From Endozoicomonas sp965199185 (GTDB lineage Bacteria > Pseudomonadota > Gammaproteobacteria > Pseudomonadales > Endozoicomonadaceae): a DNA stretch of 64,000 nt. The notes beneath the pieces were generated by a model. The model saw only the letters and a list, made by a program, of their open reading frames with translations. It made no database searches and had not been told where the DNA came from. Positions 28,675 to 38,158 of the stretch are shown here, piece after piece. Location of the stretch: NCBI GenBank assembly GCA_965199185.1, contig CBDAQW010000037.1, positions 1-64,000 on the forward strand, written 5' to 3'. Positions within the stretch are counted from its first letter, which is position 1. Every line of letters starts with the position of its first letter. Both the position numbers and the translations under genes were made by a program.

Positions 28675-29223
28675 GACGACAACTCTCCTGATTGATCCAG
28701 AAATTTTATCTTGTTTAGTGGTTAGGAGCAGCAGTGTTCTCCAAAAAAATCATATTGATGAAAGACAAAACATTGAGATTGATTCAAACCCTTTTGGGTG
28801 TGTTGTGCTTTGCGTTTTTGTGGAAAAAATGGGTATGTGTAGTAATTTTGTAAAAAAACTACAAAAAAATCGAGTGCGGGTTGCGGAAATTGCTTATCTT
28901 GTAGTTATAATACATTTGATTAATATCATTTTTTTCGCATTTGAGAACCGGATCGAATATCATTCACTCACTCTCAGCCCCTTTCGTTTATGGGATTACA
29001 TAGCGGAGTGTTAAATAATGTGATGTTTCTCGAGAGTCTTTCGATTTGGTCTGTAGCACGAAACACGATTTTATCATCGGTTGATTGCTACAAGCGCCTG
29101 CTATCCCGACCTGGATGTCCGAAGTTAGTGCCTTGGTCACTAATTAGTGGGACTTTATAACCTCAAAAGGGTGCCAGAGGGATTTGAGTCTAACACTGCT
29201 CTTTTGTCACGGAGCCACAATAT
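28675..29223. promoter_or_regulatory. glnE-aceE divergent promoter region and aceE leader
   Basis: No convincing gene lies in these 549 bases. A possible promoter for aceE has TTGCGG at 28881 and TATAAT at 28906 (a long 19-base spacer), which would leave an mRNA leader of about 300 bases. The perfect palindrome CACTAATTAGTG at 29138-29149 is a candidate operator. It does not match the PdhR site (AATTGGT...ACCAATT). GGAG sits nine bases before the aceE ATG. Confidence 0.4.
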
Positions 29224-31878
29224 ATGCACGACCTTGATCCAACAGAAACACAGGAATGGCTGGAAGCACTGGATTCAGTGCTGGAGCAAGAAGGTGAGGA
29301 GCGCGCGCACTTTTTGTTGACACGTTTGTCTCAGCACGCTCGCGCCAAAGGTACTCAACTGCCTTACGCCATTACAACGCCTTACCGCAACACCATTCCG
29401 CCTGAAAAAGAGGCGAGAATGCCCGGCGATCTGTTTATGGAACGTCGCATCCGTTCTTTGGTTCGCTGGAATGCACTGGCGATGGTGATGCGCGCCAATA
29501 AGAAGGACAGCAGCCTTGGCGGTCATATCTCCTCTTTTGCTTCCAGTGCCACCCTGTACGACATTGGTTATAACTACTTTTTCCACGGTCATGAGAACGA
29601 TCGTGAAAGCGACCTGGTTTACTATCAGGGACACGTAGCACCGGGTATTTATTCCCGAGCATTCCTTGAAGGTCGTCTGACTGAAGATCAGCTCGATAAC
29701 TTCCGTCAGGAAGTAGACGGCAAAGGTTTGCCGTCTTATCCACACCCGAAACTCATGCCTGACTTCTGGCAATTCCCGACGGTGTCTATGGGGCTTGGTC
29801 CATTACAAGCGATTTATCAGGCTAACTTCCTCAAGTACCTGATGAACCGAAATCTGATGAAAGATCAGGGTCGTAAGGTTTGGGCATTCCTTGGTGATGG
29901 AGAGATGGACGAGCCGGAATCCCTGGGTGCTATTTCTCTGGCTGGCCGTGAAAAATTGGATAACCTGGTATTTGTGGTCAACTGTAACCTGCAACGTCTG
30001 GATGGCCCGGTTCGAGGTAATGGCAAGATTATTCAGGAGCTCGAAGGTGTGTTCCGTGGTGCAGGCTGGAATGTCATCAAGGTCGTCTGGGGGCGACACT
30101 GGGATCCACTCCTGGCTCAGGATAAAGATGGTTCTCTGCAAAAAGTCATGGATGAAGCCGTAGACGGTGACTATCAGAACTGCAAAGCCAAAGGTGGGGC
30201 ATGGACTCGTAACAACTTCTTTGGTCGTGACCCTGAGGCCCTGAAGTTGGTGGAAAACCTGTCTGATGACGACATCTGGCGTCTGAATCGTGGTGGTCAC
30301 GATCCATACAAGGTGTATGCGGCCTATCACGAAGCCGTTAATCACACGGGGCAGCCAACCGTTATTCTGGCGAAAACCGTTAAAGGTTACGGTACAGGTG
30401 CAACCGGTGAGGCAGCGAACGTGTCTCACAATGTTAAGAAACTGCCTGTTGATGACCTGAAGCACTTCCGTGATCGCTTCGATTTGCCCATCAAAGACGA
30501 AGATATTGAAACACTGCCATACTTCAAACCAGACGCTGACAGCCCTGAAATGAAGTACATGCGCAAGCACCGTGAAAAATTGGGCGGATTTATTCCACAG
30601 CGTCGTCAAGAGACTGACGTGAAGCTGGAAATCCCAAGTCTGAAAGCGTTTGAAGCCATTACCAAAGGCAGCGGTGAGCGTGAAATCTCTACCACCATGG
30701 CTTACGTCCGTATTCTGGGTGCACTGGCGAAAGATAAGAATCTTGGTAAGCATATTGTGCCAATTGTGCCTGACGAAGCGCGTACTTTCGGTATGGAGGG
30801 GATGTTCCGTCAGTTAGGTATTTACTCTGCAGAAGGTCAGAACTACGAGCCGGTCGATTCCGATCAGGTGATGTTCTACAAGGAATCCAAGCAGGGTCAG
30901 ATCCTTGAGGCGGGTATCAACGAAGCGGGCGCACACGCGGCCTGGATTGCTGCTGCAACCTCTTACAGCAACAACAATATTCCGATGATTCCATTCTACG
31001 CCTTCTACTCCATGTTTGGTTTCCAGCGTACTGGTGATTTGGCCTGGGCGGCGGGCGATATTCAGGCTCGTGGCTTCCTGATTGGTGCTACCGCCGGTCG
31101 TACCACGCTTAATGGTGAAGGTCTGCAGCATCAAGATGGTCACAGCCATATTCTGGCGTCTACGGTGCCAAACTGCATCAGCTATGACCCGACGTACGGC
31201 TATGAAATGGCAGTGATCGTTCAGAATGGTCTGGAACGTATGTACGGTAAAGGCGAAAACGTCTGGTATTACATCACAGCCATGAACGAGATGTATCAGC
31301 AGCCTGCATTGCCCGAAGGTGAAGACGTCATCGAAGGCATCATCAAGGGGCTCTACAACCTGGAGCAGAACTCCCGCAAAGGTAAGCGTGTCCAGCTGAT
31401 GGGTTGCGGTACTATCCTGAACGAAGTTCGTGCAGCCGCTGATATTCTGCGTGAAGATTTTGGTATTGAGTCCGATATCTGGAGCGCTACCAGCTTTAAT
31501 GAACTGGCTCGTGATGGTCAGAATGTTAAACGTCACAACATGCTGCACCCTGAAGCTGCGCCTCAGCAAAGCTGGGTAGAAAAACAGCTCGACGGTCGTC
31601 AGGGGCCGGTGATTGCCGCCTCTGACTACATGAGTCTGTACGCTAACCAGATTCGTGAGTTTGTATCTGGTACTTTTGTAGCTCTTGGTACTGATGGTTT
31701 CGGTCGTTCTGATACCCGTGAACAACTGCGTAAGTTCTTCGAGATCGATCGCTACTTTATCGTAGTAGCTGCTCTGTATGGTCTGGTGCAGGACGGTGAA
31801 CTGGACGCTTCCGTTGTTACAGAAGCCATCAAGAAGTTTGATATCGACCCTGAACGAGCCAATCCGCTGTACAGCTGA
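29224..31878 (+). CDS. aceE: Pyruvate dehydrogenase E1 component (homodimeric)
   Basis: E1 decarboxylates pyruvate on thiamine diphosphate and transfers the acetyl group to lipoyl-E2. The homodimeric proteobacterial type, 884 residues (887 in E. coli). The ThDP motif is GDGEMDEPESLGAISLA (about 230), with the catalytic His region GGHISSFASSATLYDIG (about 99-115) and DGHSHILAS late in the second domain. The N-terminal 45 residues (DLDPTETQEWLEALDSVL) are the E2-binding segment. aceF follows 80 bases downstream. No lpd gene for E3 is present in this window. Confidence 0.97.
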   Translation: MHDLDPTETQEWLEALDSVLEQEGEERAHFLLTRLSQHARAKGTQLPYAITTPYRNTIPPEKEARMPGDLFMERRIRSLVRWNALAMVMRANKKDSSLGGHISSFASSATLYDIGYNYFFHGHENDRESDLVYYQGHVAPGIYSRAFLEGRLTEDQLDNFRQEVDGKGLPSYPHPKLMPDFWQFPTVSMGLGPLQAIYQANFLKYLMNRNLMKDQGRKVWAFLGDGEMDEPESLGAISLAGREKLDNLVFVVNCNLQRLDGPVRGNGKIIQELEGVFRGAGWNVIKVVWGRHWDPLLAQDKDGSLQKVMDEAVDGDYQNCKAKGGAWTRNNFFGRDPEALKLVENLSDDDIWRLNRGGHDPYKVYAAYHEAVNHTGQPTVILAKTVKGYGTGATGEAANVSHNVKKLPVDDLKHFRDRFDLPIKDEDIETLPYFKPDADSPEMKYMRKHREKLGGFIPQRRQETDVKLEIPSLKAFEAITKGSGEREISTTMAYVRILGALAKDKNLGKHIVPIVPDEARTFGMEGMFRQLGIYSAEGQNYEPVDSDQVMFYKESKQGQILEAGINEAGAHAAWIAAATSYSNNNIPMIPFYAFYSMFGFQRTGDLAWAAGDIQARGFLIGATAGRTTLNGEGLQHQDGHSHILASTVPNCISYDPTYGYEMAVIVQNGLERMYGKGENVWYYITAMNEMYQQPALPEGEDVIEGIIKGLYNLEQNSRKGKRVQLMGCGTILNEVRAAADILREDFGIESDIWSATSFNELARDGQNVKRHNMLHPEAAPQQSWVEKQLDGRQGPVIAASDYMSLYANQIREFVSGTFVALGTDGFGRSDTREQLRKFFEIDRYFIVVAALYGLVQDGELDASVVTEAIKKFDIDPERANPLYS

Positions 31879-31958
31879 TATTGGGTAACTGTTGATATGC
31901 AATTCCGGTCAGATGTTTACAAAACACTGGCCGGATTTAATGCTGAAAGGTATTAGGA

Positions 31959-33590
31959 ATGAGTGACGAAATTATCAAGGTTCCCGACATTGGCAGCGGT
32001 AGTGCAGAGGTTATTGAAATCTGCGTTGCTCCGGGAGATACGGTGGCGGCTGAAGATTCCCTGATTGTTCTGGAGTCTGACAAAGCTACGATGGACGTCC
32101 CGGCTCCACGGGATGGCAAGATCACTGAACTGTTGCTAAAAGTAGGCGACAGTGTTTCTGAAGGGGACGACCTTCTGAAGATGGCAGCCGATGCTTCTGC
32201 ACCTGCCGTAGAACAACAGCCCGTGATTGCCGAAGAAAAAACACCTGCTGTTGAAAAAACAGCAGAGCCTGAAGCGCCTGTTGCCTCTGGTGAACCTCGT
32301 ATTGAACGGGTTGTTGTTCCAGATATTGGCGCTGAAGGCGTGCCGGTGATTGAAATTTCGGTCAGCGTTGGTGACACCGTTGAAGAAGAAGATTCTCTGA
32401 TTGTTCTGGAATCTGATAAAGCTACAATGGAGGTGCCTTCACCGGTTGCCGGTGTGGTCAAAGCGATTCATGTTGCAGAAGGCGACAGTCTGAGCCAGGA
32501 CGACCTGATTCTGGATGTTGAAGTGGCTGGCGCAGCGGCGCCTGCACCCACGGTTCCAAAGCAATCAGAGAAAAAAACAGAAGCGCCTAAGCCTGCACCG
32601 GCCGCACAGCCTTCGCGTTCTCCTGATGCGCCGGCTCCACGGGCAGAAGCCAATCCGGTTGAACTGGAGCGTGCTAACCGCAAGTTCCATGCTGGCCCTG
32701 CAGTACGTAAGCTGGCGCGTGAATTTGGTGTTGATCTGGCGTTGGTGAAAGGGTCTGGCCCACGTCATCGCATCATCAAAGAAGATGTACAAAAGTACGT
32801 TAAAGCCAGACTGTCTGAAAAGCCTCAGGCTGCGGCGAGTGTGACGTCTGGTCTTGGTATTCCTCAGATGCCGGAGATCGACTTCAGCAAATGGGGTGAG
32901 ATTGAAGTTGTACCTCAAAATCGTCTGCGTAAAGTGGCGGCTCAGAACTTCCAGCGTTCCTGGTTGAATGTGCCTCATGTCACTCAGTTTGATGAGTGCG
33001 ATATCACTGAGTTGGAAGCCTTCCGCAAAGCTCAGAAAGCCATGGCAGAAGCCCGTGGCACCAAACTGACACCACTGCCGTTTATCCTCAAAGCCGTCGC
33101 TTATGTACTTAAAGAAATGCCACAGTTCTGTGCGTCTCTGAGTCCGGATGGTGAAAATGTTATCTACAAGAAATACATCAATATCGGTGTTGCTGTCGAT
33201 ACACCGGATGGTTTGTTGGTACCTGTGATCAAGAATGTCGATCAGAAGAGCCTGTGGGAACTGGCCGACGAGTGCATTGAGCTGGCTGGTAAAGCCCGTA
33301 ACAAGAAACTCAAGCCAGACGAAATGCAAGGCGGCTGCTTCACGATTTCCAGTCTGGGCTCTATTGGCGGTACTGCCTTTACACCGATTGTGAATGCGCC
33401 GGAAGTGGCCATTCTTGGTCTGTCGAAAGCCTCAATGAAGCCAGTTTGGAATGGTAAGGACTTTGATCCGGCGCTGATGTTGCCTCTATCTCTGTCTTAT
33501 GACCACCGGGCGGTGAATGGCGCTGATGGCGCTCGCTTCACCAGCATGCTCGGTGAGTTGCTGAGTGATATTCGTAAGCTTCTTTTGTAG
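31959..33590 (+). CDS. aceF: Dihydrolipoamide acetyltransferase (pyruvate dehydrogenase E2)
   Basis: E2 forms the core of the pyruvate dehydrogenase complex and moves acetyl groups to CoA. Two lipoyl domains are present, with lipoylated lysines K42 (ESDKATMDVP) and K154 (ESDKATMEVP). E. coli has three, Pseudomonas two. Ala/Pro-rich linkers (80-110 and 190-232) separate them. The peripheral subunit-binding domain is at about 244-281 (GPAVRKLAREFGVDL). The catalytic domain ends with SYDHRAVNGAD, the active-site His being H516. Length 543. AAAGG and AGGA lie upstream of the ATG. Confidence 0.96.
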   Translation: MSDEIIKVPDIGSGSAEVIEICVAPGDTVAAEDSLIVLESDKATMDVPAPRDGKITELLLKVGDSVSEGDDLLKMAADASAPAVEQQPVIAEEKTPAVEKTAEPEAPVASGEPRIERVVVPDIGAEGVPVIEISVSVGDTVEEEDSLIVLESDKATMEVPSPVAGVVKAIHVAEGDSLSQDDLILDVEVAGAAAPAPTVPKQSEKKTEAPKPAPAAQPSRSPDAPAPRAEANPVELERANRKFHAGPAVRKLAREFGVDLALVKGSGPRHRIIKEDVQKYVKARLSEKPQAAASVTSGLGIPQMPEIDFSKWGEIEVVPQNRLRKVAAQNFQRSWLNVPHVTQFDECDITELEAFRKAQKAMAEARGTKLTPLPFILKAVAYVLKEMPQFCASLSPDGENVIYKKYINIGVAVDTPDGLLVPVIKNVDQKSLWELADECIELAGKARNKKLKPDEMQGGCFTISSLGSIGGTAFTPIVNAPEVAILGLSKASMKPVWNGKDFDPALMLPLSLSYDHRAVNGADGARFTSMLGELLSDIRKLLL

Positions 33591-33623
33591 AAAATATATC
33601 CTGATGCGTAGGTCGTTTTCCGC

Positions 33624-33743
33624 CCGTAGGTCGGGTTCCCCGAAGGAGAGCCCGACAATCAGCGTGCAATGCTGACAAAACAACCAGCTATTTGCGCTCC
33701 CTGAGCGCATTGTCGGCATGTCCTTTGGGCATACCGACCTACA
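33624..33743 (-). repeat. REP-like unit, one inverted copy
   Basis: A single full unit of the same family as the 169-bp array, in the opposite orientation. It has a GTCGGGTTCC/GGAG-CCCGAC hairpin (33630-33656), GCGCTCCCTGAGCGC, and a GTCGGCATG/CATACCGAC hairpin (33712-33738). A more decayed hairpin (GATCAGCATACCC/GGGCATGCTGACC) follows at 33803-33831. These lie downstream of aceF and could end its transcript. Confidence 0.8.
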
Positions 33744-33938
33744 GCGCTACAGCGCTGGAAAAATTTTGCAAGATTGGTTTATATGCTCTTCGATCACAAG
33801 ATCAGCATACCCTCTGGGCATGCTGACCTTGTAAAAGGTTTGATATATTTGTAAGACAGTTTCCTTTTAATACGTTGTTGCATATAGTCAGTATCATGTT
33901 CCAGGGATACTCACTCAGGGAAGTTGTATCGATAAATC

Positions 33939-34814
33939 ATGAGCCAGTCTTCTACCGTATCATCTACTGACCGTTTAGGGTTCACCCTGTTTATGGCTGC
34001 TGCTGTTCATGCCGTAGCAGTGCTCGGTATTACCTTCGGCCTGAATGATAAGCCCGCTGCTCCTCCTACACTGGAGATAACACTGGCTACTTACCAGAGC
34101 AAAGAACGTCCCAAAGAAGCAGATTACCTGGCACAGCTAAATCAGCAGGGCAGCGGAACCCTGGAAGAAAAAGCCCTGCCATCCAGTGATCAGACAGCTG
34201 AGTTTCAGAGTCATGAGGTCAATGAAGTACAACCTAAAGCTCAGGAAGCAGCGCAACCAGAACAACAGAAACATAATGACAACAGAGTGGTAACCAACGC
34301 CGAGTCAAATCAAAAAGTAGCCGTTATAGAAGAGATCGAGCAGCAAACAACTGAGGCACAAATTCTTGATACACCTCGCCAGCACATTGACTTGCGTAAC
34401 GAAATTGAAAGCCTGGAAGCGGTCTTTAATAAGCAACGTCAGGAATACGCCCGTCGCCCAAGAATAAAACGTCTGACTGCTGCATCAACCATGCAAGAGG
34501 CCGGGGCATTTTATAAGGAAAGTTGGCGACGCAAAGTTGAAAAAATTGGCAACCTGAATTACCCGGAGCAGGCGCGCAAACAAAAACTCTATGGTGAACT
34601 GAGTTTGATGGTTGCCATCAACAGTGATGGTACTCTGGCTGATGTTGAAATTCTCAGGCCGTCCGGTTTTAGCGTATTGGATGATGCAGCCATCCGCATT
34701 GTCCGTTTGTCATCCCCTTACGCCCCGTTTGGTGATGATCTGAATGATTTCGATATGGTGGAAATTATTCGCACCTGGCGCTTTGAACCGGGCAATCATT
34801 TATTCAGTCAATAA
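33939..34814 (+). CDS. tonB: TonB-family energy transducer (first copy)
   Basis: Links the proton gradient at the inner membrane to outer-membrane functions. A single membrane helix (about 15-33) is followed by a Gln/Glu-rich periplasmic spacer (about 60-150) and a TonB C-terminal domain (about 200-291). That domain has YPEQARKQKLYGELSLMVAI, then VEILRPSGFSVLDDAAIRIV and TWRFEPG. The spacer is not Pro-Lys rich as in classical TonB. No exbB/exbD is adjacent. The neighbours yqgE and ruvX match the Pseudomonas tonB3 locus, where the protein affects twitching motility; pilT/pilU follow here too. Confidence 0.85.
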   Translation: MSQSSTVSSTDRLGFTLFMAAAVHAVAVLGITFGLNDKPAAPPTLEITLATYQSKERPKEADYLAQLNQQGSGTLEEKALPSSDQTAEFQSHEVNEVQPKAQEAAQPEQQKHNDNRVVTNAESNQKVAVIEEIEQQTTEAQILDTPRQHIDLRNEIESLEAVFNKQRQEYARRPRIKRLTAASTMQEAGAFYKESWRRKVEKIGNLNYPEQARKQKLYGELSLMVAINSDGTLADVEILRPSGFSVLDDAAIRIVRLSSPYAPFGDDLNDFDMVEIIRTWRFEPGNHLFSQ

Positions 34815-34869
34815 TCCTAAATTCAGGATGGTGCTTGCTATCCTGCTGATTTAGCTCAATACTGCCGCG

Positions 34870-35442
34870 ATGACTGATGCATCCTTTGAGAATCTCAAAA
34901 ATCACTTCCTGATCGCCATGCCAGGAATGTCTGACCCGTCGTTTTCACAAACACTGACCCTGATTTGCGATCACAATACAGATGGCGCACTCGGGATTAT
35001 CGTTAATCGTCCGACAGAGTTAGTTGTGGGCGAAGTTTTTCGTCAGTTAGGAATATCTGATCACAACAACAAAGCCAGCAGTGGGCATTCTGTTTATTCC
35101 GGCGGTCCGGTATCTCCGGAAAGAGGTTTTATTCTGAACAGTGGTGAGCAAAACTGGGATTCATGCTTATCCGTTGGAAGAGGCCTGCAACTGGCTACTT
35201 CATCGGATATTCTAACGGCGATGGCTGAAAACCGTGGCCCCAGTCAGTCTCTGATGGTATTGGGCTATGCCGGTTGGGGAACAGGACAATTGGAAGACGA
35301 ACTTGCTAATAACGCCTGGCTGACCTGCAAGGCCGATCCGGATATCATCTTCAACACCCCTTACCATCTTCGTCTGTCTGCCGCTGCCAGTAGTCTGGGC
35401 GTTGACCTCAACCTGCTCTCCGATCAGGTTGGCCATGCGTAA
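34870..35442 (+). CDS. yqgE: YqgE/AlgH family protein (UPF0301)
   Basis: A 190-residue cytoplasmic protein of the UPF0301 family. Conserved features are FLIAMPGMSDPSFSQTLTLIC at the start, GALGIIVNRP, VYSGGPVSPERGFIL and LGYAGWGTGQLEDEL. The molecular role is not settled; AlgH was linked to alginate regulation. It lies 16 bases upstream of ruvX, the usual arrangement in gammaproteobacteria, so the two are likely cotranscribed. Confidence 0.93.
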   Translation: MTDASFENLKNHFLIAMPGMSDPSFSQTLTLICDHNTDGALGIIVNRPTELVVGEVFRQLGISDHNNKASSGHSVYSGGPVSPERGFILNSGEQNWDSCLSVGRGLQLATSSDILTAMAENRGPSQSLMVLGYAGWGTGQLEDELANNAWLTCKADPDIIFNTPYHLRLSAAASSLGVDLNLLSDQVGHA

Positions 35443-35458
35443 CTTTGATTTTTAAAAC

Positions 35459-35914
35459 ATGACCACTGATAAAACATTAAACACTATCCTAGGCTTTGAT
35501 TTTGGCACCAAGAATATTGGCGTAGCTGCCGGTCAGGCAATTACTCAAACGGCTACCGCACTGCCTCAGCTGAAAGCAAGAGACGGCATTCCGGACTGGA
35601 ATCAGGTTGAAGCACTGATCAAAGAATGGAAGCCCGATGCTGTGGTGGTCGGTATCCCTCTGAATATGGATGGTACTGAATCACAAATGTCTATGCGGGC
35701 TCGCAAGTTTGGTAAACGTCTGCACGGCCGTTTTAACCTGCCTTTTTATGAAGCAGATGAACGTCTAACGTCGTTTGAAGCAAAAGAATGGGCCGACCGG
35801 CTTGGACATAAAGGGCATTATGGTTCCAATCCAGTCGATGGGATGGCAGCACAGATCATTCTGGAAGCCTGGCTGAACGACCCACAGAATGCTGCGCTAC
35901 TGGGTAAAGCCTGA
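35459..35914 (+). CDS. ruvX: Putative pre-16S rRNA nuclease / Holliday junction resolvase-like protein
   Basis: YqgF/RuvX has an RNase H-like fold and is implicated in processing the 5' end of 16S rRNA. The first catalytic Asp is in ILGFDFGTKNIGVAAG (about 11-26). VVVGIPLNMDGTES, YEADERLTSFEA (Glu) and PVDGMAAQIILEAWL (last Asp) follow. Length 151 is typical. It follows yqgE and converges on pilU with seven bases between the stops. Confidence 0.93.
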   Translation: MTTDKTLNTILGFDFGTKNIGVAAGQAITQTATALPQLKARDGIPDWNQVEALIKEWKPDAVVVGIPLNMDGTESQMSMRARKFGKRLHGRFNLPFYEADERLTSFEAKEWADRLGHKGHYGSNPVDGMAAQIILEAWLNDPQNAALLGKA

Positions 35915-35921
35915 GCCAGTT

Positions 35922-37043
35922 CTACTCAGAATACTCAAGCGTCAGTTCGGTACTTTTTTTGTCTAGCTGATTGGTATCGGTTTCATGTTTTAGCTTAATC
36001 ATAAGGCGTAAGTCGTTTGGTGCGTCGGAATGAGCAATAGCTTCGTCAAAACCTATGATTCCGGCATCGAAGAGTTCATATAGCGACTGGTCGAATGTCT
36101 GCATACCAAATTCTGTAGACTTGCTCATCAGTGGCTTTAATCCGGCGACATCCCCCCTGCGAATCAGCTCCTGAACGAGGGGGGTATTCAACATTATTTC
36201 CAGGGCAACCCGACGCCCCTGACCATCTCTGGTTCTTACCAGCTGCTGGGCAATAACACCTCGCAGGTTCAGAGAAAGATCCATCCATATCTGATCATGT
36301 TGCTCAGACGGGAAGAAATGAATAATTCGATCCAGAACCTGGTTGGCATTGTTGGCGTGCAGAGTAGCCAGACAGAGGTGCCCGGTTTCAGCAAACGTCA
36401 TGGCATATTCCATAGACTCCTTGCTGCGTATTTCACCAATCATAATCACATCCGGTGCCTGGCGAAGTGTGTTTTTCAGGGCCACTTCATAAGAGTCAGT
36501 ATCCACACCCACTTCGCGCTGGGTAATCATGCTTTGATGATGTTCGTGCAAAAACTCAATGGGATCTTCAATGGTTATAATATGACCGCTGTCGTTTTTA
36601 TTGCGATGACCGATCATTGCAGCCTGTGATGTTGACTTACCTGTGCCTGTCGCTCCGGCAACAATGATAAGCCCCCGCTTTTTCATAGCGAGATCTTTCA
36701 TAACATGAGGTAAGTTCAGGCCGTCAATATCAGGAATATTCTGCTCGATCAAACGCAGCACCATACCGGGAGCACCACGCTGTTTGAACGCACTGACCCG
36801 GAATCGACCGACACCGGGTTCCGAAATCGCAAAATTGCACTCTTGTCTTTCCCGAAATTCCTGGCATTGCTCTTTGTCCATAACCCCTAAAACCAGCTCT
36901 CTGGCCAGTTTCGTATTAATGGGGGACTTTGTCAGCGCAACCATCTTGCCATCCAGTTTGACGCTGATCGGAAATCCGGCAGTGATAAAGATATCAGAGG
37001 CCTTCCGCATCACCGCCAGTCTGAGTATTTTGTTAAAGTCCAT
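35922..37043 (-). CDS. pilU: Type IV pilus retraction ATPase-like protein PilU
   Basis: A secretion-type hexameric ATPase of the pilus base that works as an accessory to PilT in retraction. The Walker A motif is GATGTGKST (about 129-137), the Asp box TIEDPIEFLHEHH, Walker B VIMIGEIRSKESM, and the His box GHLCLATLHANNANQ. Length 373. It lies 12 bases downstream of pilT, as in Pseudomonas. The C-terminal tail (EHETDTNQLDKKS region) is the variable PilU extension. Confidence 0.93.
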   Translation of the reverse strand: MDFNKILRLAVMRKASDIFITAGFPISVKLDGKMVALTKSPINTKLARELVLGVMDKEQCQEFRERQECNFAISEPGVGRFRVSAFKQRGAPGMVLRLIEQNIPDIDGLNLPHVMKDLAMKKRGLIIVAGATGTGKSTSQAAMIGHRNKNDSGHIITIEDPIEFLHEHHQSMITQREVGVDTDSYEVALKNTLRQAPDVIMIGEIRSKESMEYAMTFAETGHLCLATLHANNANQVLDRIIHFFPSEQHDQIWMDLSLNLRGVIAQQLVRTRDGQGRRVALEIMLNTPLVQELIRRGDVAGLKPLMSKSTEFGMQTFDQSLYELFDAGIIGFDEAIAHSDAPNDLRLMIKLKHETDTNQLDKKSTELTLEYSE

Positions 37044-37055
37044 CCATTAAGCCTG

Positions 37056-38090
37056 CTAGATATTATTAGGTTCTTTGGCTTTTTCCATTGCGGTGTTGCG
37101 GGCTACGACCCCTTTGTTGACCAGATCTTTAAGACATTGATCCAACGTCTGCATACCCACCGGTGCACCAGTCTGAATAGCGGAGTACATCTGGGCAATC
37201 TTGTCTTCACGAATCAGGTTTCTGATCGCTGAGGTGCCAATCATGATTTCATGGGCAGCAACCCGACCTCCTCCAATCTTCTTCAGGAGCGTCTGGGAGA
37301 TAACCGCCTGCAACGATTCCGACAGCATTGAACGCACCATGGATTTCTCCTCAGGGGGAAATACATCAACAATACGATCAACCGTTTTTGCTGCAGAAGT
37401 AGTGTGCAGTGTACCGAGCACAAGATGGCCGGTTTCTGCGGCAGTCAGAGCAAGGCGAATGGTTTCAAGGTCACGCATTTCACCGACCAGAATAATATCC
37501 GGGTCTTCACGAAGCGCCGAACGAAGCGCATTACTGAAGCTCATGGTATCCCGGTGCACTTCCCGCTGGTTAACGAGGCATTTTTTAGGGGTGTGGATAA
37601 ATTCTATCGGGTCTTCAATGGTGAGAATATGTTCATATTTATTTTCATTGATGTAGTCCACCATAGCGGCCAGCGTAGTACTTTTACCGGAACCGGTTGG
37701 GCCGGTGACCAGAACCAACCCCCGGGGCTTCAATGAGATATCTTTGAATATCTGCGACATCCCAAGATCATCCATGGTCAGAACCTTACTCGGAATGGTA
37801 CGAAAAACGGCACCGAGCCCCCGGTTCTGATTGAATGCGTTAACACGAAAACGTGCCAGGCCGGGCACATCAAAGGAAAAGTCAGCTTCAAGATGTTCTT
37901 CAAAATCCCGGCGCTGACGGTCATTCATAATGTCATAAACCAACTCATGAACTTTTTTCTGATCCATGGGGGGTAAGTTGATGCGACGTACATCGCCATC
38001 GATCCGTATAATGGGCGGCAAACCAGCAGACAAATGTAAATCTGAAGCCCCCTGTTTAAAACTGAACGCCAAGAGCTCAGTAATATCCAT
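37056..38090 (-). CDS. pilT: Type IV pilus twitching motility ATPase PilT
   Basis: The main pilus retraction motor. The chosen ATG at 38090 gives MDITELLAFSFKQGASDLHLSAG and 344 residues, the standard PilT length; the open frame extends 26 codons upstream without homology. Walker A is GPTGSGKST, Walker B DIILVGEMRD, the His box LGTLHTTSAAKT, and the PilT hallmark AIRNLIREDK is near the C-terminus. Upstream of pilU and divergent from yggS, the same order as in Pseudomonas. No other pilus genes are in the window. Confidence 0.95.
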   Translation of the reverse strand: MDITELLAFSFKQGASDLHLSAGLPPIIRIDGDVRRINLPPMDQKKVHELVYDIMNDRQRRDFEEHLEADFSFDVPGLARFRVNAFNQNRGLGAVFRTIPSKVLTMDDLGMSQIFKDISLKPRGLVLVTGPTGSGKSTTLAAMVDYINENKYEHILTIEDPIEFIHTPKKCLVNQREVHRDTMSFSNALRSALREDPDIILVGEMRDLETIRLALTAAETGHLVLGTLHTTSAAKTVDRIVDVFPPEEKSMVRSMLSESLQAVISQTLLKKIGGGRVAAHEIMIGTSAIRNLIREDKIAQMYSAIQTGAPVGMQTLDQCLKDLVNKGVVARNTAMEKAKEPNNI

Positions 38091-38158
38091 TAATAATCCC
38101 CTATTAACCCGGAAGCAGGTAAAATGCTGTTTATTTATAGTCCGTAATGTACCCTTTG

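Noticed and set aside
28673..29014. 113-codon open frame divergent from glnE
   Set aside because: It overlaps the glnE start, has no ribosome binding site, and its composition follows the AT-rich promoter region rather than a protein pattern.
29275..31902. Long open frames antisense to aceE
   Set aside because: aceE is strongly conserved. Long antisense frames are a by-product of its codon use.
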